In this document: piece by piece, positions 63,770-64,000 of the stretch
Layout: each line of letters opens with the position of its first letter
Numbering within the stretch: position 1 is the first letter of the stretch
NCBI RefSeq assembly: GCF_017676345.1
Contig: NZ_JAFFZM010000004.1
Span: 124,001-188,000, forward strand
Reading direction: 5' to 3'
From: Streptomyces smyrnaeus
Lineage (GTDB): Bacteria > Actinomycetota > Actinomycetes > Streptomycetales > Streptomycetaceae
Length of the DNA stretch: 64,000 nt
Position numbers and translations under genes: made by a program
The notes under the pieces: model-generated
Database searches by the model: none
What the model was told of the DNA's origin: nothing
Seen by the model: only the letters and a program-made list of their open reading frames with translations

Positions 63770-64000
63770 TGCCCCCTACTCCCACCACATCACCCGCAGC
63801 AGCCGCCGCACCGGGCGCCGATGGCGCGGGCGCTGCCGCGGGGCGGCCCCGGGCCGGAGGCCCCGGCCGTCGTCTCGGCCGCAGCGGCGGACGCCCGCCC
63901 CGCAGGGAACCGCAGGGCCCCGCCTGGATCTTCCTCTCACCGTGGGTGCTGGGCGCGGCCGTGCTGACACTGCTGCCGATGGCGGTTTCGCTGTATCTGT
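63769..64000 (+). CDS. ABC sugar permease, N-terminal part (runs off the window)
   Basis: ATG 63769 overlaps the TGA of the binding-protein gene. The first 50 residues are a Pro, Ala, Gly and Arg-rich cytosolic extension. AWIFLSPWVLGAAVLTLLPMAVSLYL then begins the first transmembrane helix of a MalF-type permease. The rest lies beyond the window. Confidence 0.85.
   Translation, partial: MPPTPTTSPAAAAAPGADGAGAAAGRPRAGGPGRRLGRSGGRPPRREPQGPAWIFLSPWVLGAAVLTLLPMAVSLYL

Overview
The window looks like chromosome of a Streptomyces or close relative. It is very GC-rich with strong third-position GC bias. It carries a streptogrisin-type protease, a SpoIIE-type phosphatase with PAS and GAF domains, NRPS and MbtH genes, many secreted lipoproteins and several probably leaderless genes. 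The density of redox enzymes, one-gene/one-regulator pairs and decayed genes fits an accessory region or chromosome arm. I see no tRNA, rRNA, CRISPR array, transposase or attachment site.

Layout. 1-6.6 kb: a VOC protein, a D-2-hydroxyacid dehydrogenase divergent from an MFS transporter followed by an IclR regulator, then a 2,2-dialkylglycine decarboxylase (dgdA) divergent from its LysR regulator. 6.6-16.5 kb: secreted serine protease, lipoprotein, aldehyde dehydrogenase, APH-family kinase, secreted tripeptidyl-aminopeptidase-like hydrolase, SpoIIE phosphatase, HNH lipoprotein. 16.6-31.1 kb: two aldo/keto reductases each divergent from a regulator; an AhpD-like gene, a propeller lipoprotein, an SDR, an ECF41 sigma factor and an FAD oxidoreductase; a HEAT-repeat protein; a GNAT; an ArsR-VOC operon with a clear operator; two secreted or lipoprotein genes.

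31.1-41.4 kb is a compact biosynthetic locus after a 971-nt non-coding stretch: a two-module NRPS (C-A-T-C-A-T-TE), an MbtH-like protein and a probably exported flavin oxidase. No precursor, transporter or regulator gene is next to it. 41.4-44.6 kb holds three small secreted I36/crystallin-like proteins, one broken by a single-base frameshift. Between them lies a second ECF41 sigma factor divergent from a second AhpD-like gene. Three promoters matching the ECF41 consensus tie the AhpD-like genes and the second sigma gene into one probable regulon.

44.6-58.8 kb: a lipoprotein, a dead serine-hydrolase gene, two TetR-SDR divergons with readable operators, a Nudix hydrolase, a two-component system divergent from an ABC exporter (34-nt perfect palindrome in the leader), a GH5 glycosidase, DinB, and a TetR/oxidoreductase pair apparently collapsed by one deletion. 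58.4-64 kb: a thioredoxin-like [2Fe-2S] ferredoxin, then a sugar locus (Gfo/Idh dehydrogenase, PmoA-like protein, cupin, ABC binding protein, start of a permease) behind a GAAAGCGCTTTC LacI-type operator.

Functions come from reading motifs and from knowledge of the families. No database search was run, so start codons and substrate predictions are inferences.
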